From JAGNLV01 sp964612145 (GTDB taxonomy: Bacteria; Zixibacteria; MSB-5A5; GN15; FEB-12), in NCBI GenBank assembly GCA_964612145.1, contig CAZTBP010000021.1:9993-73992 (forward strand): a stretch of 64,000 bases of DNA, read 5' to 3'. Below, one piece after another: positions 9,578 through 18,359 of the stretch (position 1 is the stretch's first letter; each line of letters opens with the position of its first letter). Under the pieces are notes generated by a model that worked only from the letters and a program-made list of their open reading frames with translations, ran no database searches and was not told the DNA's origin. Made by a program: the position numbers and the translations under genes.

Positions 9578-9603
9578 GTGATTTCTTGTCAGTATTGCCG
9601 CGT

Positions 9604-12261
9604 CTACATGATGATAGCCAGTTTGCCGATCTGCACTTCGCCCGATTCATCCTCAACTGTCCAGTAATAGAGTCCGGAGACAACCATCTGGGTGTTTCGG
9701 GTGATCAGGTCCCAGGAATCGTGCGAGGCATTTGGATCGTTCGGGTCTTCATCATGCTCGATTTCGCGGACCAGGTCACCGTCTATCGTGAAAATCCGTA
9801 TCACGCACTTGGCAGGAAGGTTCGCAAAGTGAATTTCGCGGACGCGGTTGTCCGGGAAGTCCTGACGACGTCGGCCTTCAAATCCCAGGCCACGATATCC
9901 AGCATCGATTCGATACGGATTCGGGTAGACCAAAACCTCCAGGTCCAGGTCCTGAACATCCTTGGCTGTCGCCAGCGGATACGCGTCCTTGGCGCCTAAC
10001 GTCACGTTGGTCTCTAGCGCTTCAAGGCCCGACTGCGGGGAGCCGTAGTCGAATGCGGTTACGTTGACATACCACGGGACGGACGGAAGAAGGTCTTTGA
10101 TCACGAACTCGTATTCAAAGTACTTGAAGCGTCCTTCCGGCGTCAAATCGGATGAGTCAGCTTCGGCCGGGTCAAGGGTCGACGGATACGGAGCATTCGG
10201 ATATACCTTCTGGATACCGTCCGGATTGCTCAGATCCGAGAAGTTGAAATCCTGAGGTGCGAAGTAGAAGAGTGAATCCGAACTCGGCTTAATGAAAGGT
10301 CTGGTCCGCGTGTACTGGAGAATTGAGTCGGCATTGGCCGGGATACCGTAAATCGCCTCGATTTCCTCGGGACGCAACGGCGTGTCGCGTAAGACCCATT
10401 CGTTAGTGAAATCATCAAACACAAATTTGTTGTAGTCTTCAATATCGTACGAGACAAGCAAGGTGAAACTGGTTGAGCGATTATCGCGCCCCACGTAAAC
10501 TCGGTAACCTTCGAAGTCAAACTCGTTACTGAAGACATCACGCGTGGTCTCCGACCGCAGGCCATTGAATAGAACACGAATCTGGCCGTACGGAGACTCG
10601 ATAGGGTACGGCGGGGCAATCGGCTCGAGCCAAAAGTCAGGGGCCGGAGGAGGAGAGGCGCCCCGGAAGTCCGGGATGCCGTCACCCACGGTCCAGCAGG
10701 TTTCTGCTACAGTGGGCTCGAAAGAGAAAGTCGTGTCGATGGGATTGCCCAGACTATCAGTAACGATAGTAGTATCGACTGCTGTAGAGTCGAGAACGCA
10801 GACTTCGAATTCACCAAAATAGCCGTCGCTGTCTGAGTCAACGCCGGGGTTATCGTAAATCCAGGAGGCCCAGGTTGAGTTCAGGCCAAGATCGTTGAAA
10901 TCCAGCCCGTTGTAAAAAGCAACGGGGTCGGCGTTTAGAAGGTTCTGGGCGTTATCAATATCGGTATGTAAGTCTTCACCGGCGACGTAGGCAAACGAGA
11001 GCGGAAGTCGCTGACCGGGGGAGATGTTAAACGGACCAAAGGAGAGCAGATAACGCGTATCGAAGCCATCAGCAACATCATTTTTTAAGGCTGCGGGCGG
11101 CTCGAGCCACAGCGGGTCGTTCGGGCCGATCGTGCTGGTGAAGGCCTGATCGTAGTCAAATTCCTGGTTCCGGAGCTGATAATAGCGATTATGATCTCCG
11201 GCCGGAGTCCCGGTACCGCCGGTGCCGAAGTCGCGGAACGGCTCTTTCCAGGTACCCTGATTCGGTCGTTCACGGGGGCCGTAGTCAAGGTTCGGGTTAC
11301 CGTTACTGACCCACCAGTTGAAGGACACGTCAAGGGTTTCGGCAGGAGTTCGGACGATACGAGTGGCAGTTACGTGCGGGGCGGGCTGCAGTGGATCAGC
11401 TGCAGTCAGATCACCGTCGTTGTCCGCGATCCAGGCAATATAAACGGTATCCTCATATTCGCACGTATTGCAGAGACGGTCCTGGGTAATGAGGAAGCCG
11501 CAGATGTCATCGGCAAATCCCTGTCCCTGGTCGCAGTCGGCGCAGACATCGGCGTCGACATAGATGCCCATAAAGGCATTGTTAATCGATCGGCTGCCTA
11601 TATTTTCAATCTGGTAATCGAAAAGTACCAGGTCTTCAGCGTACGAATAAGACCAGGCAAATGAACTTTGTGTGACTTTAACATTGAGCGGTTTATGTGG
11701 ACGGTTCAGGGCCTCGTCATTGGGAGGCAGAACCGTATTTGTGTCTGTGTATGCTGCGATATAATCTTCTTCGGAGATGGCGTCTTCGAATTCCGGAGCA
11801 CTCGGATCAATGATCGAGCGATACTTCATGTTGCCGAATGGCGCAACGTCCGGGAACATCTCGGTCACCCCAACCCAGCCATCGGCGCCGGTCGAGACAA
11901 GCGTGTCGCGGCCGACCACGGCTCCAATCCAAAACGATGCTGCAAAAACGTACTGGACGGTCGAACCTTTGGGGTATTCGCCGCCGCCGGCGGGAATCGG
12001 TTCGCCGGTAAAATAGTCCTGCTCCGGAATCCCGAGGTTGTTCAGGAATCCGGAAGCGAAAGTGCCGGTGTTGCTGATGGCCAGCACGAGCTGTCCGACG
12101 TTGTGCATCGCGGCCATGGTAGCCACCTGCTGAGTCGCCTGTGAGCCGCCACTACGACCACCGGTGGTAGCGTCGAAGACGGCACGAGCGCCTACTGACC
12201 CGGATACTGTCAGCGTGCACGCACAAACAATGACTGCAAAGGTAAGAAATCTACGTGACAT
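9604..12261 (-). CDS. Large secreted surface protein with C-terminal sorting-like domain
   Basis: An 885-residue exported protein of unknown function. ATG 12261 is preferred over the longer ORF start at 12303 because a GGAAGG site precedes it and a signal peptide begins there (MSRRFLTFAVIVCACTLTVSG). The body is beta-rich, with Asp-rich segments such as DSDSDGYFGE that may bind calcium and a Cys cluster (CADCDQGQGFADDICG). The C-terminus has VYPNPYR, then FANLPAKCVIRIFTIDGDLV, then GLYYWTVEDESGEVQIGKLAIIM, the usual order of a type IX secretion sorting domain. It is probably exported by that route and anchored on or released from the surface. No enzyme domain is recognised. Confidence 0.85.
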   Translation of the reverse strand: MSRRFLTFAVIVCACTLTVSGSVGARAVFDATTGGRSGGSQATQQVATMAAMHNVGQLVLAISNTGTFASGFLNNLGIPEQDYFTGEPIPAGGGEYPKGSTVQYVFAASFWIGAVVGRDTLVSTGADGWVGVTEMFPDVAPFGNMKYRSIIDPSAPEFEDAISEEDYIAAYTDTNTVLPPNDEALNRPHKPLNVKVTQSSFAWSYSYAEDLVLFDYQIENIGSRSINNAFMGIYVDADVCADCDQGQGFADDICGFLITQDRLCNTCEYEDTVYIAWIADNDGDLTAADPLQPAPHVTATRIVRTPAETLDVSFNWWVSNGNPNLDYGPRERPNQGTWKEPFRDFGTGGTGTPAGDHNRYYQLRNQEFDYDQAFTSTIGPNDPLWLEPPAALKNDVADGFDTRYLLSFGPFNISPGQRLPLSFAYVAGEDLHTDIDNAQNLLNADPVAFYNGLDFNDLGLNSTWASWIYDNPGVDSDSDGYFGEFEVCVLDSTAVDTTIVTDSLGNPIDTTFSFEPTVAETCWTVGDGIPDFRGASPPPAPDFWLEPIAPPYPIESPYGQIRVLFNGLRSETTRDVFSNEFDFEGYRVYVGRDNRSTSFTLLVSYDIEDYNKFVFDDFTNEWVLRDTPLRPEEIEAIYGIPANADSILQYTRTRPFIKPSSDSLFYFAPQDFNFSDLSNPDGIQKVYPNAPYPSTLDPAEADSSDLTPEGRFKYFEYEFVIKDLLPSVPWYVNVTAFDYGSPQSGLEALETNVTLGAKDAYPLATAKDVQDLDLEVLVYPNPYRIDAGYRGLGFEGRRRQDFPDNRVREIHFANLPAKCVIRIFTIDGDLVREIEHDEDPNDPNASHDSWDLITRNTQMVVSGLYYWTVEDESGEVQIGKLAIIM

Positions 12262-12560
12262 ATGCCTTCCCATCGGATTAAACTGTTTTCCATACTGACG
12301 CACCCGGCCAGCATAGCGTTTAATCGCAGTTTATTTCTCTATATTTCCGCTAAACTAATGTAAGTAAAGCGGCTTGCGCAAGGATTTTTGGCGAAAAACT
12401 ACCGGACCACCGAACTTGCGCCGGTCCCCGTAAGCATCGCCAAAAGTCCGTGCTGTCCAGCTTGTTATACCGGGGTGTGAGTCGCAGAAGTCACGTCACG
12501 GTGATTTGCCGGATGAACAACTGACGTGTACTGGCCTAATTTCGTTGGATCAACTTCATT

Positions 12561-13805
12561 TTAATTCTCGGTCGGGTCGGAAATTCTGCCGGTGAACAGC
12601 ATCGAACCGGAATGCGAGTCGCGAATGACAAAGAAGAACGGCCGGTCGATTCGCATACGAAATTCCTCGGGCCCCACTGAAGTCAGGCCAATAGTTACGC
12701 CTGTTGCCGCCGCCGCCTCAGTGCCGCGCTCATCGACTGAGAGGTACGTCTTGTGAAGCACTTCAGAGATGTGAAGGTCATCCTCGTCTGCGATACTGGC
12801 GAAGTCAGCGGCTCCGGGGTCGAAGGCTGCCGCCATACCCAGCGCGCTCAGGGCAGAGTTGAGAGTTGTCTTGTAATCGATTTCAAACTTCGGCAGGTAC
12901 AGGTGACCCGGTTTCACATTCAGGCCGCCAATGATTCCTCGCCAGGACTCGGTATCAAGCCGCTGGATAACGGAGTCGACGTCAGTATTCTCTCGGGGGA
13001 GTATGACCAGCATGCGGAACAGCTCGTTGCCGTAGGGGAGTTCGGCGGCCTGCAGCACGTCGTTTTCGAAGTACGGCAACGGCTGATCGGACTGCATTAA
13101 CGGGACATCAACTGTCGATCCATCTGCCAGGTGGAATGGTTGATCGGTTGTCTTTTGCTCGTCGAATTGGGTAGTCCAGGTGCCGTTGAAGTAGACGGCG
13201 TTGATCAGCAGCAGCATGGTGAGCGGGCTTATCGGCGGCGATATAATCGCCTCGATCTTGCCGTTGGTCCGGTCGCTGACCCAGTTGTTGATGTCGGCTG
13301 CAGTAGATGGATTGTCGAAATCGACACCGGCTATTTCAGCACTAAACATGTCTCTGTTAATCTCCAGGAAGTCCTGTTTTACCTGGAACGATGAACGATA
13401 CCAGATCGAATTGGCGATCGACAGTTCAACCGCCGTGTCCAGATGAGTCAGCAGACTAATGAGTGACTCAAACGACTCATTGATTTCGATCCGTGTCATG
13501 CCGTAGAACTGGAGGGTCGATTCCATTGCTTCTTTGGTGGTCCCGGCCGCACCGTTGTAGGTCATGCCGAGCGCCATGGCCACTGACAGTGGAGAGACTA
13601 CGACGTTGCCCTCGGGCTGTTCACCACTGACTTGCCGGGTGAGGGCGAGGCCAAACGATTCCGATGAGGTGGAAAGCTTCTTTTCAGCCGCGTTCAATGG
13701 TCGCGGAGATTCGGGCTCGGGTGGTGTTGCCGATTCGTTGCTGCAGGCTATGAGCAGGAGCAGCAGGGTTGTACTGAGGGCCAGTTGGCTGAGTGAGAGG
13801 GGCAT
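12561..13805 (-). CDS. Serpin family protease inhibitor, predicted lipoprotein
   Basis: A 414-residue serpin. The N-terminus is a lipoprotein signal with lipobox LIAC, so it is probably lipid-anchored outside the cytoplasm. The serpin core is complete: NVVVSPLSVAMALGMTYNGA, LSIANSIWYRSSF, LINAVYFNGTW, LPKFEIDYKTTL and the C-terminal RPFFFVIRDSHSGSMLFTGRI. The hinge GTEAAAAT has the small residues typical of inhibitory serpins. Counting from the hinge against alpha-1-antitrypsin puts P1-P1' near Thr-Ser in GLTSV, which suggests a chymotrypsin-, elastase- or subtilisin-like target rather than a trypsin-like one. The window encodes several secreted proteases that it could restrain. Confidence 0.95.
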   Translation of the reverse strand: MPLSLSQLALSTTLLLLLIACSNESATPPEPESPRPLNAAEKKLSTSSESFGLALTRQVSGEQPEGNVVVSPLSVAMALGMTYNGAAGTTKEAMESTLQFYGMTRIEINESFESLISLLTHLDTAVELSIANSIWYRSSFQVKQDFLEINRDMFSAEIAGVDFDNPSTAADINNWVSDRTNGKIEAIISPPISPLTMLLLINAVYFNGTWTTQFDEQKTTDQPFHLADGSTVDVPLMQSDQPLPYFENDVLQAAELPYGNELFRMLVILPRENTDVDSVIQRLDTESWRGIIGGLNVKPGHLYLPKFEIDYKTTLNSALSALGMAAAFDPGAADFASIADEDDLHISEVLHKTYLSVDERGTEAAAATGVTIGLTSVGPEEFRMRIDRPFFFVIRDSHSGSMLFTGRISDPTEN

Positions 13806-13931
13806 AATTATAACTCCGATTTAGTCAAGCCATTCCAAATTTTATCACGTGTAACGCGGTGCGTTGGGCTGTAAGGGCTACTTATAGTAATAAGACAAAC
13901 AGGTATCGTTCGCAACGCCTTTTGAGATGGA

Positions 13932-15476
13932 CTACTCGTCGGTCATGTTTATCAGGGGAGCCAGTCTCGTGGCGAGCGCATCGGCAATGAGTCGGTGTCC
14001 CTTCGGGTTAGGATGACAATGGTCGACGAAGAGTCGTTCGCCTCCGGAAGCAGAGAAGAGCCTGGGCCCGTCGATGATGATCACGCCCGGTGACGCTGTC
14101 AGGTCCGCAATGGCCTCCCGGTAGGGGTTCTTGATTCGAAGAGAAAAGTAGTCAAGTTGAAGGGCTGAGTCAAGATACTGAAAGGCCTGGCTGGACGAAT
14201 CGACACCTTCTGCAAAATAGAGACCGTCGGCATCGAGGAGATTGATGCCGCGATTGTACAACAGCGCCGAACAAGTAGAGAGATAGAGAAACGCATCATG
14301 AAACTCCGTGTCTCCGGATTCAATGGCGCGCCGCGCGTTCTCAAAGGCACTATCGGCCTCTGTGTGTTTGTCCAGTTCCCAACAGGCAACCCCGAGATTG
14401 TTCCAATCGAGAGGTAAAGCGGTTGAGGTATGAACTCGCCGCGCCCAATAACGGCTGGAGACTTCCGGTGGGAGCGTATCATGCGGAGCATTGCTGAAAA
14501 CGAGCCTGGTGACCGGATCAATATCGACGTAGAGAAAATCAATGCGTTCTTTGCTGAGGCAGTAATGTAGATCACGCCCGAGCACTTCGGCAATTGGCTT
14601 CGGAAAGATCAGCTCGCCGGTTCCGTCGGTCAGGTGTCGCAACGACCGAAATTGGAGCGCGGCCGGCCAGAGGAGCGGAACAGGAGGTTGAACGATTATG
14701 AATGCACAGTTTCGTTCCTGGCAGTCAGCGGCGATTGCGGCCAGATTCTCCCCAAATTCTTCCGGCGACACACGGCACCGGAGCGGGCGGGCAGAGGCGT
14801 TCTCTCGACGGAGCAAAAGTGCGCGGAGTAGGCGATACGCAGACGATTGGGCTAGCGCGTTGCGAATTCCGGAGAATCGCTGCCCGTTGAGCAGTTCCCG
14901 GTCAGACAGGTATCCTGAGACAGAGGCATCGTTATTGCCGCAGTAAATGATCACTGCGTCGGGGGCGAGCAACCAGCCTTTCAACTCCATATAGCGCCTG
15001 ATTTGGGCACTGCTGTAGCCGCTTACAGCAGCCGTGATGACTTCGACGTGTTTTCCTTCACCTGTGAGGGCGTCCAGTCGCCGCTGAAGCACTTCGGGGA
15101 AGGTCCGGCTGCGATTGCGCAAGCCCAGTCCGACGGGCGACGAATCGCCCAGGATGACGATGCGAAAAACCCATTCCGGTTTTGGTCGCTGAATTTCATC
15201 GGCGATGAGACCTTCCGAGTTTGTTTCGATGAGGCGATTGTCGAGATTCGGTTTGAAGCGCCAGAGCAAATCCGGATCCGGCTCATGCCAGTCGAATACC
15301 CCCCGAAAAAACTCGGTCTGCCAGCCCGGGGGTGGGTAGTCGGATGTGGGAGGCGACAGAGCGGATTCGGCGAGCCGAGCCGTGCCTTCTATCCCGACCA
15401 GGAATATCAGGAACACTGCTAAGGTGAATAGCAGCTTTTTCCGCAAAGGCAGCCGGTTGCGATTAGAATTCCACAT
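13932..15476 (-). CDS. SGNH/GDSL hydrolase with helical insert, membrane-anchored
   Basis: A 514-residue protein with an N-terminal transmembrane or signal anchor (about residues 14-32). The SGNH blocks are GDSSPVG (nucleophile Ser, residue about 110), the Gly in TAAVSGYSS, the Asn in CGNNDAS, and Asp and His in FVDHCHPNPKGH at the C-terminus. Between the last two blocks lies an alpha-helical stretch (DWNNLGVACWELDKHTEADS) resembling a TPR pair. The family includes carbohydrate and lipid esterases and acyltransferase partners; the substrate here cannot be told. It has no obvious operon partner. Divergent genes share a 143-bp promoter region with it. Confidence 0.82.
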   Translation of the reverse strand: MWNSNRNRLPLRKKLLFTLAVFLIFLVGIEGTARLAESALSPPTSDYPPPGWQTEFFRGVFDWHEPDPDLLWRFKPNLDNRLIETNSEGLIADEIQRPKPEWVFRIVILGDSSPVGLGLRNRSRTFPEVLQRRLDALTGEGKHVEVITAAVSGYSSAQIRRYMELKGWLLAPDAVIIYCGNNDASVSGYLSDRELLNGQRFSGIRNALAQSSAYRLLRALLLRRENASARPLRCRVSPEEFGENLAAIAADCQERNCAFIIVQPPVPLLWPAALQFRSLRHLTDGTGELIFPKPIAEVLGRDLHYCLSKERIDFLYVDIDPVTRLVFSNAPHDTLPPEVSSRYWARRVHTSTALPLDWNNLGVACWELDKHTEADSAFENARRAIESGDTEFHDAFLYLSTCSALLYNRGINLLDADGLYFAEGVDSSSQAFQYLDSALQLDYFSLRIKNPYREAIADLTASPGVIIIDGPRLFSASGGERLFVDHCHPNPKGHRLIADALATRLAPLINMTDE

Positions 15477-15619
15477 ATTATGAAATGTACGACATCGGGA
15501 GGGGGTGTCAAGGTGATGAATCAGTCGACGCTGGCGAATTCAAATCTCTTGCGTCGAAGATGCCATCGGGACATATTCGACCGACGGTAATCAGGAGAAC
15601 TAATTGAAGGTAGTCAAAC

Positions 15620-16519
15620 ATGGTTGAATTCCCGGTCAGTGGCATTGAGACGTGGTGGTGGTTGCCACCCCTGGTGGCATTTCTGGTGTCCAGCCTAACC
15701 TCTACCGGGGGGCTGTCGGGGGCGTTTTTGATGCTACCGTTTCAAGTTACCGTTCTCGGCTTTGCAGGACCCGGCGTCACGCCTACCAACCTGTTCTTCA
15801 ACGTTATCGGCATACCGAGCGGCGTGTACCGGTACGCGCATGAAAAGCGGATGCTTTGGCCGCTGGCATGGGCGATCGTAATCGGCACGGTACCGGGAAT
15901 GGCGATTGGGGCGATTGTCCGGGTAACGGTGTTACCGGATCCGGTCGTTTTCAAACCGTTCGCCGGCGTTGTTCTCGGATATATTGCTTTCCGGCTGTTG
16001 CGCGATGCGCTCAAGAAGAATGACAGGGCGGGACGGCTGAACCGGTCCATCCCATTCGAGGTTTCCGAAGCCAAACTAACACTGCACGAAAGCAGATTCA
16101 TTTTTCAGGATAAGTCGTATTCGGTGCCGACAATCAAGCTGTTGCTGCTGAGCCTGCTAGTCGGGATCGCCGGGGGCGCCTACGGAATCGGCGGCGGTGC
16201 GGTGATTGCGCCGTGGCTGGTGTCGGTATGGGGACTGCCGGTATACACAGTGGCCGGCGCGGCTCTGTTCAGCACTTTTGTCGGTTCGGTATGTGGGGTG
16301 CTGTTTTTCTGGCTAATAGATGTCTCCAGACTGGTGCCGGGAGTGTCAGCAGAACCGGATTGGCTGCTGGGAATTTCGCTCGGGGTCGGGGGTGCGCTTG
16401 GAATCTATGTTGGCGCGCGGCTACAGAAGTATCTCCCGGCGAAACTTATCAAGATATTCCTGACGGCGTTTCTTTTGTTTGTTGCCGTTCGCTATATCAG
16501 TGCACTTTTTTCGGGATGA
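15620..16519 (+). CDS. TauE/SafE family membrane transporter
   Basis: A 299-residue integral membrane protein with about eight hydrophobic segments in two repeats. The repeats are marked by Gly/Pro-rich motifs SSLTSTGGLSGAFLMLPF near the N-terminus and GIAGGAYGIGGGAVIAPWL in the middle, the TauE/SafE signature. Family members export or import sulfite, sulfoacetate or other organosulfur anions across the inner membrane. No sulfur-metabolism genes are adjacent, so the substrate is open. A CoA-binding protein gene follows 51 bp later. Confidence 0.9.
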   Translation: MVEFPVSGIETWWWLPPLVAFLVSSLTSTGGLSGAFLMLPFQVTVLGFAGPGVTPTNLFFNVIGIPSGVYRYAHEKRMLWPLAWAIVIGTVPGMAIGAIVRVTVLPDPVVFKPFAGVVLGYIAFRLLRDALKKNDRAGRLNRSIPFEVSEAKLTLHESRFIFQDKSYSVPTIKLLLLSLLVGIAGGAYGIGGGAVIAPWLVSVWGLPVYTVAGAALFSTFVGSVCGVLFFWLIDVSRLVPGVSAEPDWLLGISLGVGGALGIYVGARLQKYLPAKLIKIFLTAFLLFVAVRYISALFSG

Positions 16520-16570
16520 CGCCGGTTCTCGGCGGTATATGGAGTAAGCTGAAACACGGAACTGGTTACG

Positions 16571-17011
16571 ATGGATGATACCATTCGCGAATTCATGAAT
16601 GCCGAACATATTGCAGTTGTCGGGGCATCAGCGAACAAGAAAAAGTTTGGTCGCTACATATACGATACGCTCAAGTCGCGTGTCCGCAATGTATACGCGG
16701 TGAACCGAAAGGCGGAGTCGATTGACGAGGACCGGGCGTATGCCTCGCTGGAGGAGTTGCCGGAGGATGTTGAGTCGGCCGTGGTGGCGGTGCAGCCGGA
16801 GTCGGCACTCGAGGTTGTTGAGCAAGCGGGCCGCTCCGGAATTACGCGGTTGTGGTTCCAGCGCGGGGCCGATTTTACTGCTGCGATAGAAGCGGCTCAG
16901 AAAAAGGGGATCGATACTGTCAGTGGAAAATGCATCCTTATGTATCTCGCACCGGTGACCGGTATTCACCGGGTGCACCGTTTCCTGTCGCGGATGTTTG
17001 GTAACTACTGA
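16571..17011 (+). CDS. CoA-binding protein (CoA_binding_2, YccU-like)
   Basis: A 146-residue Rossmann-fold protein. It opens with IAVVGASANKKKFGRYIY, the nucleotide-binding loop of the CoA_binding_2 family, and ends with SGKCILMYLAPV followed by a short tail. The domain is related to the N-terminal part of succinyl-CoA synthetase alpha. Small stand-alone members bind CoA but their role is unknown. It sits between a TauE-like transporter and a GNAT acetyltransferase in the same direction, so it may be cotranscribed with them. The Shine-Dalgarno site is weak. Confidence 0.88.
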   Translation: MDDTIREFMNAEHIAVVGASANKKKFGRYIYDTLKSRVRNVYAVNRKAESIDEDRAYASLEELPEDVESAVVAVQPESALEVVEQAGRSGITRLWFQRGADFTAAIEAAQKKGIDTVSGKCILMYLAPVTGIHRVHRFLSRMFGNY

Positions 17012-17041
17012 TTACGCCTCCGGGCAAACAAAGGCGGAAGT

Positions 17042-18295
17042 GTGAGTGAGATAAAGGTCCTTTCGGAAACTGATTACGACGAATTAGTTCGGCTTCAAGT
17101 AAATGCCTATCCTGGTTTCTTTGGTTTCGGATCGGTGGATAAGGAGAGGCTGCGCGAGGCAATGAAGAAGCGGAATGAGGACAGGCGCGTTACATTCTAC
17201 GGCAGCTATCAGGATGGAGAAATGGTAGCGTGCTGGCGACAGCATGACTACCAGATGAATCTGCGCGGGACGGTCGTACCGTGCGGTGGCATAGGCGGGA
17301 TCGCCGTGGATCTGCACTTCAAGCGTGAGCGGCTGGCCGGTGAACTCATGCTGTTTTACTTGAACCACTATCGGGAGCGCGGCTGCCCGACAGGAGTGCT
17401 CTGGCCGTTTCGTCCGGACTTTTACCGCAAGATGGGATTCGGATACGGAGGGAAGAAGCAGCGCTACGTTGTGTCGCCTGAAAGTCTGCCATCATCAACC
17501 GGCAAAAAGCATATATTCCGGGCGATAGAGGGCGATCTGCCGGAATTGCTGGCCTGCTACAAGCGTCTGCACGCAACCCGCAACGGGCTGCTGGACGAGA
17601 CCGAGCAGTCCCTGCGGACGATGTTGTTTGGCAAATCGGCGCCGCATGTGGCGGTCTATCGCGAGGGGTCTTCGATCACGGGATTTCTTCTCTACAGGTT
17701 TAAGTCCGGCGGAACCCAAAGTGCCCTGCTTAATGATATTCATGTCGAAGAGTGTCTCTTTGAGTCACCCCAGGCTCTCCCGGAGTTCTGTGCCTTTTTG
17801 CACTCCCAGCGGGATCAGGCAAGGCATGTGATATTGGACATCGCCGATGATAATCTGCATCACTTGCTGGGTGATCCGCGCGACGACAGCGGCCGAGTGA
17901 TGCCGCCGGTATTCCATCAGACAAATCGAGACGGGGTTGGTGTGATGTATCGGGCTCTGGGCATCCCCGCCGTTTTCGAAGCGCTGTCCGACGCAAACTT
18001 TGGTGCGGAATCGATCTGTGTCTGTTTTACCGTAACGGACTCGTTCTGGGAGCTGACGGACACATCGGTCACGGTACAGTTCGAAAGCGGTGCTCCGCGA
18101 GTCGACCCGGAGATCGAGCCGGATGTTGATTTAGTGTTGAGTTCAGCTGATTTTTCTTCAATGCTGGTAGGCTCGATTCCACCATCAAAGCTGATCGACT
18201 ACGGGCTGGCCAGGATTTCCAACACCGAGGCGGTGGTTGCCCTGGATCACTTATTCGTCGTTACGGAGCCACCCTTTTGTCTCACGAGATTTTAA
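17042..18295 (+). CDS. Eis-like GNAT N-acetyltransferase with C-terminal SCP2-like domain
   Basis: A 417-residue protein starting at GTG 17042. It has the three-part Eis layout: an N-terminal GNAT domain (residues 1-140, with VPCGGIGGIAVDLHFKRERLAGELM for acetyl-CoA binding), a second GNAT-like domain, and a C-terminal SCP2-like domain (about 310-417). The protein ends in Phe. In mycobacterial Eis the C-terminal Phe carboxylate acts as the catalytic base, and a Tyr acts as the acid; a candidate Tyr lies in DFYRKMGFGYG. It probably acetylates amines such as lysines, polyamines or aminoglycosides. No Lys-rich target gene is adjacent. Confidence 0.88.
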   Translation: MSEIKVLSETDYDELVRLQVNAYPGFFGFGSVDKERLREAMKKRNEDRRVTFYGSYQDGEMVACWRQHDYQMNLRGTVVPCGGIGGIAVDLHFKRERLAGELMLFYLNHYRERGCPTGVLWPFRPDFYRKMGFGYGGKKQRYVVSPESLPSSTGKKHIFRAIEGDLPELLACYKRLHATRNGLLDETEQSLRTMLFGKSAPHVAVYREGSSITGFLLYRFKSGGTQSALLNDIHVEECLFESPQALPEFCAFLHSQRDQARHVILDIADDNLHHLLGDPRDDSGRVMPPVFHQTNRDGVGVMYRALGIPAVFEALSDANFGAESICVCFTVTDSFWELTDTSVTVQFESGAPRVDPEIEPDVDLVLSSADFSSMLVGSIPPSKLIDYGLARISNTEAVVALDHLFVVTEPPFCLTRF

Positions 18296-18300
18296 CCAAT

Positions 18301-18330
18301 GAGGGCCGCTCAAAACTGAGCGGCCCTCTC
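18301..18330. terminator. Bidirectional hairpin between converging genes
   Basis: A perfect 12-bp stem (18301-18312 and 18317-18328) with a 4-nt loop lies between the eis-like gene and the convergent dockerin gene. The T-runs on both sides are weak. Confidence 0.7.
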
Positions 18331-18359
18331 ACACAATTCGGGTTTGTTCCAATCAACGA

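Noticed and set aside
11191..11664. Plus-strand open frames of 80-160 codons within the 9604-12261 gene
   Set aside because: They are antisense shadows of a gene with signal peptide and sorting domain; no ribosome sites or domains.
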